DNA from: Leucobacter sp.
Lineage (GTDB): Bacteria; Actinomycetota; Actinomycetes; Actinomycetales; Microbacteriaceae
Length of the DNA stretch: 5,488 nucleotides
Assembly: GCA_031178565.1 (NCBI GenBank)
Contig: JAPSIU010000206.1
Location: forward strand, 1 to 5,488
Direction: 5' to 3'
Shown: positions 1 through 5,488 of the stretch, in pieces
How the letters are laid out: each line of letters opens with the position of its first letter
How positions within the stretch are numbered: the stretch's first letter is position 1
Program-made: the position numbers and the translations under genes
The notes under the pieces: model-generated
What the model was told of the DNA's origin: nothing
What the model saw: only the letters and a program-made list of their open reading frames with translations
Database searches by the model: none

Positions 1-740
1 ATCGTCGTGTTGGTCGCGATGATCCCGTCGAGCCCGAGCCGGACAGCGAGCTCGACGATGCCGTCGATCTGCTCGTCCCCCATGTCCGGCGCGATCTTCA
101 CGAGCAGCGGCGTCCCCGCGGCCGCGTCGCGCACCGCACCGAGCAGCGGCTCGAGCGTCTCGAGCTCCTGCAGCCCGCGGAGACCGGGCGTGTTGGGAGA
201 GCTGACGTTCACGGCGAGGTAGTCCGCGACGGGGGCGAGCCGCTGGGCGCTCCACACGTAGTCCGACGTCGCGTCCTCGACCTCGGTCGCCCGGCTCTTG
301 CCGATGTTGACGCCGATCACGGGGCGCCTCCGCGCGAGTCGGGCGCGCTCGATGCGGGGCACCGCCGCGGCCGAGCCGCCGTTGTTGAAGCCCATCCGGT
401 TGATGAGGCCACGATCGTCCACGAGGCGGAACATCCGCGGCTGCGGGTTCCCCGGCTGGGGGTACCGGGTGAGCGTGCCCACCTCGACGTGCCCGAAGCC
501 GAGCTCGCCGAGGCCGGCGATGCCCTGCGCGTTCTTGTCGAAGCCGGCCGCGAGGCCGAACGGGCTCGGGAAGTCGATGCCGAGCGCGCGCACGCGCAGA
601 GAGGGGTCCGGAGCGCAGAAGCGCCGGACGACGCCTCCGAGGAGCGGGGTGGCGCGGATCACCGCGAAGGCGAGGTGGTGGGCCCGCTCGGGGTCCATCC
701 GCCGGAACACCGTGTTGAACAGCTGCGGGTAGAGACGCAT
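1..740 (-). CDS. pyrD: Dihydroorotate dehydrogenase (quinone), class 2, 3' end cut by window edge
   Basis: Oxidises dihydroorotate to orotate in de novo pyrimidine synthesis. By family knowledge, class 2 enzymes are FMN proteins bound to the inner face of the membrane that pass electrons to the quinone pool, menaquinone in most actinobacteria. I translated 246 codons of an expected 340 or so; the C-terminal part of the barrel lies off the left edge. The N-terminal segment (residues 1-30, MRLYPQLFNTVFRRMDPERA) is the helical extension typical of class 2. Motifs in order: AAGFDKN (64-70, FMN-contacting Lys69), the PQPGNPQPR stretch (94-102), INRMGFNN (113-120), NVSSPNTPGLR (178-188), LVKIAPD (213-219) and IIATNTT (240-246). 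Ser181 sits where class 2 enzymes carry the catalytic base, whereas class 1 has Cys, which sets the class. The ATG is supported by a GAGGAG 10 nt upstream. It follows nrdR by 7 bp and is presumably co-transcribed with it. No frameshift is seen. Confidence 0.96.
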   Translation of the reverse strand, partial: MRLYPQLFNTVFRRMDPERAHHLAFAVIRATPLLGGVVRRFCAPDPSLRVRALGIDFPSPFGLAAGFDKNAQGIAGLGELGFGHVEVGTLTRYPQPGNPQPRMFRLVDDRGLINRMGFNNGGSAAAVPRIERARLARRRPVIGVNIGKSRATEVEDATSDYVWSAQRLAPVADYLAVNVSSPNTPGLRGLQELETLEPLLGAVRDAAAGTPLLVKIAPDMGDEQIDGIVELAVRLGLDGIIATNTT

Positions 741-747
741 GGCCGGG

Positions 748-1245
748 TCACTCCTCGTTCGCGGTGGCGGCGCCCGGATCGGCGTCCGCGGCGGTCGTGC
801 TCGGGTGCGCCCGCAGCTCTGCGATGGCCTCGTCGAAATCGGCGAGGGACTCGAACGCCTGGTAGACGCTCGCGAACCGCAGGTAGGCGACTTCGTCGAG
901 CTCGCGCAGGTGCGGCAGGATCGCGAGACCGATCTCATTGGCGTCGAACTGGGCGATCCCGCTCGCCCGCACCGATTCCTCGACCTGCTGCGCGAGGAGC
1001 GCGAGGTCCGCGTCGGTGACGGGTCGGCCCTGGCAGGCCTTGCGCACGCCGCTCACCACCTTCTCGCGGCTGAACGGCTCGACGACCCCTGAGCGCTTGA
1101 TGACGGTGAGGCTCGCGGTCTCGGTCGTCGTGAAGCGACGGCCGCACTCGGGGCACTGCCGACGGCGGCGGATCGACAGGCCCTCGTCGGCGGTCCGGGA
1201 GTCGATCACGCGGGAGTCGGGGTGGCGGCAGAACGGACAGTGCAT
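748..1245 (-). CDS. nrdR: Transcriptional repressor NrdR
   Basis: NrdR is a cytosolic zinc-finger/ATP-cone repressor that binds NrdR boxes upstream of ribonucleotide reductase operons and senses (d)ATP. The 165-residue product shows both modules. The N-terminal zinc ribbon has CPFC (Cys3, Cys6) and CPEC (Cys31, Cys34), with an Arg-rich RRRRQ stretch just before the second pair. An ATP-cone spans about residues 47-137 and starts with VIKRSGVVEPFSREK. The family is usually about 150 residues, so residues 146-165, rich in Ala and acidic residues, form a slightly long and probably disordered tail. The ATG overlaps the hisD stop by one base (TGATG), and GGGGAG lies 8 nt upstream of it inside hisD, so translational coupling to hisD is likely. 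No ribonucleotide reductase gene and no recognisable NrdR box pair lies in the window, so its targets must be elsewhere. Confidence 0.97.
   Translation of the reverse strand: MHCPFCRHPDSRVIDSRTADEGLSIRRRRQCPECGRRFTTTETASLTVIKRSGVVEPFSREKVVSGVRKACQGRPVTDADLALLAQQVEESVRASGIAQFDANEIGLAILPHLRELDEVAYLRFASVYQAFESLADFDEAIAELRAHPSTTAADADPGAATANEE
751..756 (-). promoter_or_regulatory. Shine-Dalgarno for pyrD, embedded in the nrdR C-terminus
   Basis: GAGGAG read on the minus strand, 10 nt before the pyrD ATG. The same bases are the last two sense codons of nrdR (Glu164-Glu165), directly followed by the nrdR TGA. A ribosome finishing nrdR therefore covers the pyrD ribosome binding site, which suggests coupled translation. 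This site decides the pyrD start at 740. Confidence 0.75.
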
Positions 1246-2609
1246 CAGACCGTCTCCCCGGTTCCCGCGCGCGCCTCGCGCGTCTGGTCGCGCTGCCCCG
1301 TCGCGGGGCCGAAGCGGGCGCTCACGGCCTCCCCGTGGGCCGGCAGCCCCTCGGCCTCCGCGAGCGCGAGCAGCGGAGCCTCGACCTCGGCGAGCGCGGC
1401 GCGGTCGTAGGAGATGATCTGCTGAGGACGGAGGAAGGTGTGGGCGCCGAGCCCCGAGGCGAAACGCGCGGTCCCGCCGGTCGGGAGCACGTGATTGGAT
1501 CCCGCCAGGTAGTCGCCGAGGCTGACCGGCGTGTAGCCGCCGAGGAAGATCGCCCCCGCGTCGCCGATCCCCTCGAGGACCGCTTCGTCGTCGCGGGTTT
1601 GGATCTCCAGGTGCTCGGGGCCGTAGGCGTTGCTCACCCGTGCCGCCATCCCGAGGTCGTCCACGAGGATCACGGCCGACTGCGGGCCCTCGAGAGCGGT
1701 GCGGACGCGTTCGGCGTGGCGGGTCAGCGGCGCGCGTCGACCGACCTCCGCCAGCACGGACGCCGCGAACTCCGCAGAGTCGGTGACGAGCACCGAGGCG
1801 GCGGCCTCGTCGTGCTCCGCCTGGCTGATGAGGTCGGCCGCCACGAAGCCCGGATCGGCGGACGCGTCGGCGATGACGAGGATCTCAGTGGTGCCCGCCT
1901 CGGAGTCGATCCCGACGACGCCGTTCACCACCCTCTTCGCGGCGGCCACGAACACGTTTCCCGGACCCGTGACGACGTCGACCGGCTCGAGCCCGATCTC
2001 CGAAACACCGTGCGCGAAGGCCGCGACCGCACCGGCGCCGCCGATGGCGTAGACCTCGTCGATCCCGCAGAGTGCGGCCGCCCAGAGGACCGCGGGGTGC
2101 GGGAGTCCCGCGTGATCCCGCTGCGCGGGAGAGGCGAGCGCGAGGCTCGGGACCCCGGCCGTCTGGGCGGAGACCGCATTCATGATGACGGAGGACGGGT
2201 AGGCGGCCTTGCCGCCGGGCGCGTACAGCCCCACCCTCGAGACCGGCTGCCAGCGCTGACGGATGACCGCGCCGTCGCCGAAGCGGGTCACGCGCTCGGT
2301 CGGCACCTGCGCGGCCGAGCCTCGACGCAGGCGCTCGATGAGCTCCCGGAGCGCGTCCGCGACCTCGGCCGGGCAATCCGCGAGGGAGCCGGCGATGACC
2401 TCTGCCGGCACTCGCAGCGCGTGCCCCTCGACGCCGTCGAAGTCCCGCGCCTGGACGCGCAGGGCGGCCTCGCCCCGCTCGGCGACGGCGGCGACGAGGG
2501 GACGCACTCGCTCGACCGCGTCGTCGGCGTTCACGGCCGCGCGCGGCACGAGGCTCAGCAGCTCGGCTCGGGAGAGGGCTCGGCCCCGCAGATCGATAGT
2601 ACGCATCAC
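1245..2609 (-). CDS. hisD: Histidinol dehydrogenase
   Basis: Catalyses the last two oxidations of histidine synthesis, L-histidinol to L-histidine with two NAD+, as a Zn-dependent cytosolic homodimer. The 454-residue product is complete. All expected active-site residues are visible: Gln263 and His266 (ISQAEHD), Asp366 (GDYLAGSNH) and His425 (GLPAHGEA) match the family's zinc ligands, and Glu332-His333 (YGPEHLE) match the catalytic acid/base pair. The glycine-rich segments near 189-201 and VTGPGNVF (213-220) match the conserved core. The usual AGPSE is AGTTE here (238-242), a conservative variant. About 20 residues after the last family motif look like a nonconserved tail. The GTG at 2609 is followed directly by ATG at 2606. 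I chose GTG because a TAGAAT hexamer ends exactly 7 nt before it, but initiation at the ATG cannot be excluded. No Shine-Dalgarno is visible. It heads hisD-nrdR-pyrD; no other his gene is in the window. Confidence 0.97.
   Translation of the reverse strand: MMRTIDLRGRALSRAELLSLVPRAAVNADDAVERVRPLVAAVAERGEAALRVQARDFDGVEGHALRVPAEVIAGSLADCPAEVADALRELIERLRRGSAAQVPTERVTRFGDGAVIRQRWQPVSRVGLYAPGGKAAYPSSVIMNAVSAQTAGVPSLALASPAQRDHAGLPHPAVLWAAALCGIDEVYAIGGAGAVAAFAHGVSEIGLEPVDVVTGPGNVFVAAAKRVVNGVVGIDSEAGTTEILVIADASADPGFVAADLISQAEHDEAAASVLVTDSAEFAASVLAEVGRRAPLTRHAERVRTALEGPQSAVILVDDLGMAARVSNAYGPEHLEIQTRDDEAVLEGIGDAGAIFLGGYTPVSLGDYLAGSNHVLPTGGTARFASGLGAHTFLRPQQIISYDRAALAEVEAPLLALAEAEGLPAHGEAVSARFGPATGQRDQTREARAGTGETV
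1254..1259 (-). promoter_or_regulatory. Shine-Dalgarno for nrdR, inside the hisD 3' end
   Basis: GGGGAG on the minus strand with an 8-nt spacer to the nrdR ATG at 1245. It lies within the last codons of hisD. Together with the TGATG stop/start overlap it supports the nrdR start chosen here and coupling of nrdR translation to hisD. Confidence 0.75.
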
Positions 2610-2613
2610 CGGA

Positions 2614-4203
2614 TCATTCTACCGAGCGCCGAGCATCGGGCGAGAGCATGCCGAACCACGCGAGTTCGCGCACACCCGCGACGAGCGCCTCGCTCGCGGC
2701 GTCGACGTCGACCTCCAGCAGTGTGGCGAGCGCGTCGGCGATCTGCCCGAGTGTCAGGTCTCCGTCGCAGGCCCCGACCGCCGCCGCCAGCAGCGGATCG
2801 GCCGTCACGCGGCGCGCGACGGGCCGGTCGGCGGTCAGCGCGATCGCGCGGGGAGCCTCCTCCCCCGGCCGATGCGCTCGCTGCTCGGCAACGTGGTCGG
2901 CCAGCACCCAGCGGGTCCCGAGCGCCTCGGCATCGCTCATGCGCTCGGCGGCGATCGCGGCGTCGAAGGCGGCGCCGAGCCCCGGTCCGGGATGCTCGGC
3001 GAACGAGCCGGGGGCCTGCTCGACGCGGATCACCGAGCCTCCCGGCGCCGCGGCGAGACGTCGCATCCGAACCGACCCGAGACCGATCGCCACGACGCGG
3101 CGGGCGGCGAAGTCGTCGCCCCAGTCCTCCATGAGCCGCTCGAAGGCGGCGTCTCCCGGCCTCGCACCGCCGTCCCGGGCCCAGGTCTCGGCGTACCGGA
3201 CGGGATCCACGCGGTCCCGCTCGATCGCCCAGCCGGCGAGGGGGCCGCTCGCCTGCGCGGCGTCCTCGATCCAGCGCCGCACCCGCTCCAGGCCGTTCCC
3301 GCCCCACGGGGTCTCCCAATTCGCCAGGCACAGCAGCGCACCGCCCTCGGCGAGGTGCTCCGGGGCGCGCCGCACCACCGTCGCGGCGAGTTCGTCCCCC
3401 GTCATCCCGCCGTCCCGGTACTCGTAGACGGGGCGGTCGTCGGCGCCGCGGGGCGTGATCACGAACGGCGGATTCGAGAGGATCAGGTCGAAGCGCTCCC
3501 CCGCGACCGGTTCGAACAGGCTGCCGTGCCGGAACTCGATCGTGTCGAAGCCGTTCAGCCTGGCGTTGGCGCGGGCCAGGCGCAGCGCCCGTTCGGAGAT
3601 GTCGGTCGCGACGACGCGGCGCACGCCGGCCGCCGCGAGGAAGAGCGCGACGACGCCGCATCCGGTGCCAAGATCCAGCGCGGACTCCGCGTCGCGCGGA
3701 TCGGCCTGCGCGAGCAGCGAGCGGGTCGCTCCCCCGACCCCCATGACGTGATCCGGACGCGCCGGGCCGCGGCGCAGGTGGTCGTCCAGGTCGGAGAGGA
3801 TCCACCGGTCCGCCGCCCGCTCCGAGGTCGGGTCGCTCGGCAGGCCCCGGCCGGGAAGCGTCGCGGGATTCAGCGAGAGCTCTGCCCGGTAGCCGCCCCC
3901 CGCACCGCGCGCCGCGATCCCCAACTCGACGGCGCCATCGCGTCCGAGGGCGGGCAGAGCCGCGTCGAGCGCGTCGCCCGGCACCTCCTCACCGAGCAGG
4001 AACACCCTCGCGAGCGTCGCGAGCGGGCGCTCACCGCGCTCCCCGATCTCCCCGCGCTCCGCGAGTGCGCGGCGGGCCGGGGCGAACACCCCCCGCTGCC
4101 GAGCTCCGTCGGCCGCCGCGCCGAGCAGCAGCTCCACGGAGCCTGGCCGGTAGTCGGCCGCGGCGAGGTCGATGCGCAGAGAGTCGATGAGTTCCGGATC
4201 CAC
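2614..4203 (-). CDS. Class I SAM-dependent methyltransferase with N- and C-terminal extensions, substrate unknown
   Basis: A 529-residue, probably cytosolic protein. The centre (about 150-300) is a Rossmann-fold methyltransferase of the 'methyltransferase small' type. A lead-in DHVMGVGGAT (151-160) is followed by the SAM-binding ALDLGTGCG (175-183), acidic Asp201 in VATDIS at the end of strand 2, and NPPF (244-247). From family knowledge, NPP[YF] marks enzymes that methylate planar amide or exocyclic amino nitrogens: PrmC/HemK on release-factor glutamine, RsmC/RlmG on rRNA guanine, and N6-adenine methylases. Residues 1-145 form an Ala/Leu-rich helical domain. The C-terminus (about 460-520), with LTLGQIADAL, looks like a small helix-turn-helix or winged-helix fold. 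I believe such three-part proteins are widespread in actinobacteria with uncharacterised flanking domains, but I could not search. The GTG at 4203 is the first possible start after an in-frame TGA at 4207-4209, and GAGGG abuts it with no spacing. hisD starts 4 bp downstream. The substrate is not assigned. Confidence 0.88.
   Translation of the reverse strand: MDPELIDSLRIDLAAADYRPGSVELLLGAAADGARQRGVFAPARRALAERGEIGERGERPLATLARVFLLGEEVPGDALDAALPALGRDGAVELGIAARGAGGGYRAELSLNPATLPGRGLPSDPTSERAADRWILSDLDDHLRRGPARPDHVMGVGGATRSLLAQADPRDAESALDLGTGCGVVALFLAAAGVRRVVATDISERALRLARANARLNGFDTIEFRHGSLFEPVAGERFDLILSNPPFVITPRGADDRPVYEYRDGGMTGDELAATVVRRAPEHLAEGGALLCLANWETPWGGNGLERVRRWIEDAAQASGPLAGWAIERDRVDPVRYAETWARDGGARPGDAAFERLMEDWGDDFAARRVVAIGLGSVRMRRLAAAPGGSVIRVEQAPGSFAEHPGPGLGAAFDAAIAAERMSDAEALGTRWVLADHVAEQRAHRPGEEAPRAIALTADRPVARRVTADPLLAAAVGACDGDLTLGQIADALATLLEVDVDAASEALVAGVRELAWFGMLSPDARRSVE
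2616..2621 (-). promoter_or_regulatory. Candidate -10 box (TAGAAT) of a leaderless hisD transcript
   Basis: TAGAAT on the minus strand matches five of six bases of the TATAAT consensus and the actinobacterial TANNNT form. Its last T lies exactly 7 nt before the G of the hisD GTG, which would place the transcription start on the first base of the start codon. It sits in the last codons of the methyltransferase (the final A is also the third base, in minus-strand coordinates, shared with the TGA region). No convincing -35 hexamer is seen 16-19 nt upstream, and hisD has no Shine-Dalgarno. If active, it would let hisD-nrdR-pyrD be transcribed independently of the methyltransferase. Confidence 0.45.
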
Positions 4204-4209
4204 CCCTCA

Positions 4210-4215
4210 AGCGTA
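4210..4215 (-). promoter_or_regulatory. Candidate -10 box (TACGCT) of a leaderless methyltransferase transcript
   Basis: TACGCT on the minus strand fits TANNNT. Its last T is exactly 7 nt before the G of the GTG at 4203, the same geometry as in front of hisD. The only purine-rich stretch, GAGGG at 4204-4208, touches the start codon and is too close to act as a normal ribosome binding site. No clear -35 hexamer is visible; the -35 region instead overlaps the proximal copy of a 13-bp direct repeat. This would be the main promoter of the four-gene block. Confidence 0.4.
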
Positions 4216-4228
4216 GAGCCGAAAGATC

Positions 4229-4260
4229 CGTCAGTACGCGATAGGCACGTCAGTACGCGA
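4229..4260. repeat. Pair of 13-bp direct repeats upstream of the methyltransferase gene
   Basis: The identical 13-mer CGTCAGTACGCGA occurs at 4229-4241 and 4248-4260 on the plus strand, a 19-bp period with a 6-bp spacer. The flanking bases diverge at once, so the match is confined to the 13-mer. Both copies are noncoding. Relative to a transcript starting at 4203 they cover about -26 to -38 and -45 to -57, where a tandem operator could act. A chance or replication-slippage duplication is the alternative; no regulator family is recognised from the motif. Confidence 0.85.
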
Positions 4261-4291
4261 CGGTGAACCGGGCGCGGCGATGCTTCGGCGT

Positions 4292-4316
4292 GGTCCGCTA
4301 TTCCCGGGGAGCGACC
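4292..4316 (-). terminator. Weak hairpin just after gltD, possible terminator
   Basis: Downstream of the gltD TAG, the minus strand reads GGTCGCT, a 10-nt loop, then AGCGGACC. This can pair as 4 + 3 base pairs around a single bulged G. No T-run follows, so it is not a canonical intrinsic terminator, although actinobacterial terminators often lack one. It is the only candidate I found in the gap between gltD and the methyltransferase, and the evidence is thin. Confidence 0.2.
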
Positions 4317-4317
4317 G

Positions 4318-5488
4318 CTACGCGAAAGCGCGATCGTACGCGCTGACGGGTGAGGGCAGCACGGTCTCACCGGTGAGGTACGCGTCGACGGACGCCGCCG
4401 CGGCGCGCCCCTCGGCGATCGCCCAGACGATGAGCGACTGACCGCGACCGGCGTCGCCGGCGACGAAGACGCCCGGCAGCCCGGTCGAGTAGTCCTTCTC
4501 GCGCTCGAAGGCGCCGCGCGCGCCGCGCGGCAGACGGACGACGGGATCCTCGATCTCCTCGGGGCCCGTGAATCCCATCGCGATGAGCACCAGATCCGCC
4601 TCGAGCATCCGCTCGGTTCCGGAGATCGGGACGCGGCCCTCCTCGGTGAACCCGGTCTCCGCGACGTGGAGCGCGCGCACGACCCCGTTCTCGTCGCCCG
4701 TGAACTCCACGGTCGACGCGAGGTAGTGCCGTTCGCCGCCCTCCTCGTGCGAACTCGACACCTCGAAGAGGTTGGGGTGCACCGGCCAGGGCTGCGCCTC
4801 CGTGCGCGTCTCGGACGGACGACGGCCGATCGCGAGGTTCGTGACCGACTTCGCGCCCTGGCGATGCGCCGTTCCGATGCAGTCGGCGCCCGTATCGCCT
4901 CCGCCGATCACGATTACGTGCTTGCCCGCGGCGTCGAAGGGGGTGGCGTCCAGCGCGCCCGACCGCACGCGGTTCGAGGCGGTGAGGTAGTCCATGGCGG
5001 GCATGATGCCGGCGAGTTCGCGGCCCGGGATCGGCAGCTCCCTCGGCACGGTCGCCCCCGTGGCCACGATGACCGCGTCGAAACGACGGCGCAGCTCGGC
5101 CCAGCTCATGTCGCGCCCGACCTCGACGCCGCATCGGAAGCGGGTTCCCTCCGCCTTCAACTGCTCGATCCGCCTGACCACGAGCTCCTTCTCGAGCTTG
5201 AAGTCGGGGATCCCGAAGCGGAGCAGACCGCCGGGCTCCTCGTCGCGCTCGTACACGGCGACGGTGTGGCCGGCCCGCGTCAGCTGCTGGGCCGCGGCGA
5301 GTCCCGCCGGCCCGGAGCCGACGACCGCGACCGTCTTCCCGGTGAGCCGCGACGGCGGCTGCGGCTGCACCCAGTCATTCGCGAAGGCCTGGTCGATGAT
5401 GCTGTTCTCGATCTGCTTGATCGTGACCGCGGGCTGGTTGATCCCGAGCACGCACGCGGATTCGCACGGGGCCGGGCACGCGCGTCCC
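4318..5488 (-). CDS. gltD: Glutamate synthase (NADPH) small subunit, 5' end beyond window
   Basis: The small (beta) subunit of bacterial glutamate synthase oxidises NADPH and passes electrons through FAD and iron-sulfur clusters to GltB, which converts glutamine and 2-oxoglutarate to two glutamates. The visible 389 residues are the C-terminal four-fifths of a roughly 480-residue family. The frame stays open to the right edge and begins within GRACPAPCESAC, whose three Cys (visible residues 4, 8 and 12) belong to the N-terminal iron-sulfur motif, so the GTG at 5451 is an internal Val codon and not a start. Then come the FAD-binding VAVVGSGPAG (53-62), PGGLLRFGIPDFKLEKE (85-101), the NADPH-binding VIGGGDTGAD (193-202) and C-terminal VFVAGDAGRG (340-349). 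These match GltD rather than a generic pyridine nucleotide oxidoreductase. gltB is expected just upstream, off the right edge. The gene ends in TAG and is followed by a 114-bp gap. Confidence 0.96.
   Translation of the reverse strand, partial: GRACPAPCESACVLGINQPAVTIKQIENSIIDQAFANDWVQPQPPSRLTGKTVAVVGSGPAGLAAAQQLTRAGHTVAVYERDEEPGGLLRFGIPDFKLEKELVVRRIEQLKAEGTRFRCGVEVGRDMSWAELRRRFDAVIVATGATVPRELPIPGRELAGIMPAMDYLTASNRVRSGALDATPFDAAGKHVIVIGGGDTGADCIGTAHRQGAKSVTNLAIGRRPSETRTEAQPWPVHPNLFEVSSSHEEGGERHYLASTVEFTGDENGVVRALHVAETGFTEEGRVPISGTERMLEADLVLIAMGFTGPEEIEDPVVRLPRGARGAFEREKDYSTGLPGVFVAGDAGRGQSLIVWAIAEGRAAAASVDAYLTGETVLPSPVSAYDRAFA

Noticed and set aside
2606..3805. A 399-codon minus-strand frame inside the methyltransferase
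   Set aside because: It is a shifted frame over the SAM-binding core and its C-terminal half. It is Arg/Gly-rich with no motif, while the other frame carries DLGTGCG and NPPF, so there is no sign of a genuine overlapping gene or frameshift.
4195..4230. Inverted repeat CGGATC...GATCCG spanning the methyltransferase start codon
   Set aside because: The arms are only 6 bp with a 24-nt loop, and the distal arm would not be transcribed if the RNA begins at 4203. It is most likely chance.
2263..4266. A 667-codon open frame on the plus strand, and a 599-codon one at 1335-3134
   Set aside because: Both run antisense to genes with unmistakable family motifs (hisD and the methyltransferase). Their translations are Arg-, Ala- and Gly-rich without any recognisable domain, as expected for shadow frames in DNA of about 70% GC.
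4204..4317. Possible small gene or RNA in the gltD-methyltransferase gap
   Set aside because: The gap is 114 bp with no open frame that has a start and ribosome binding site, no tRNA-like or riboswitch-like structure, and only the repeat, the candidate -10 box and a weak hairpin.
5449..5451. GTG as a start codon for gltD
   Set aside because: The frame continues upstream to the window edge and encodes the conserved Cys-rich PAPCESAC motif of GltD, so this codon is an internal valine.
1..5488. A defence system, mobile element or biosynthetic cassette built around the methyltransferase
   Set aside because: The neighbours are core metabolic genes with uniform composition and codon use. There are no transposase, integrase, nuclease, toxin or terminal repeat signatures.

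Overview
This window looks like an ordinary housekeeping stretch of a high-GC actinobacterial chromosome. GC is roughly 70% by eye, third codon positions are strongly G/C, and GTG starts occur. The gene order hisD-nrdR-pyrD, a class 2 (quinone-linked) PyrD and a gltBD-type glutamate synthase fit Actinomycetota, most plausibly Microbacteriaceae. The family-level placement is an inference from gene content, not from a phylogenetic marker.

All five genes lie on the minus strand, so the biological reading order is right to left. From the right edge they are: the 3' part of gltD (glutamate synthase small subunit, upstream end outside the window); a 114-bp intergenic gap holding a 13-bp direct repeat and a candidate promoter; a 529-residue SAM-dependent methyltransferase of unknown substrate; hisD (histidinol dehydrogenase); nrdR (repressor of ribonucleotide reductase genes); and the 5' part of pyrD (dihydroorotate dehydrogenase), cut by the left edge.

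The last four genes are packed like one operon. The methyltransferase stop is 4 bp from the hisD GTG, hisD and nrdR share one base (TGATG), and 7 bp separate nrdR from pyrD. nrdR and pyrD have clear Shine-Dalgarno sequences. The methyltransferase and hisD have no usable one. Instead both have a TANNNT hexamer ending exactly 7 nt before the first base of their GTG codon, the usual geometry of leaderless actinobacterial transcripts.

Functionally the block combines nitrogen assimilation (gltD makes glutamate), the last step of histidine synthesis (hisD), the quinone-linked step of pyrimidine synthesis (pyrD) and deoxynucleotide control (nrdR). The methyltransferase is the only product whose role cannot be named. 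I see no mobile element, CRISPR array, RNA gene or defence-like cassette, and no convincing new multi-gene system. The points worth following up are the paired leaderless-type promoters, the repeat in front of the methyltransferase, and the methyltransferase itself.
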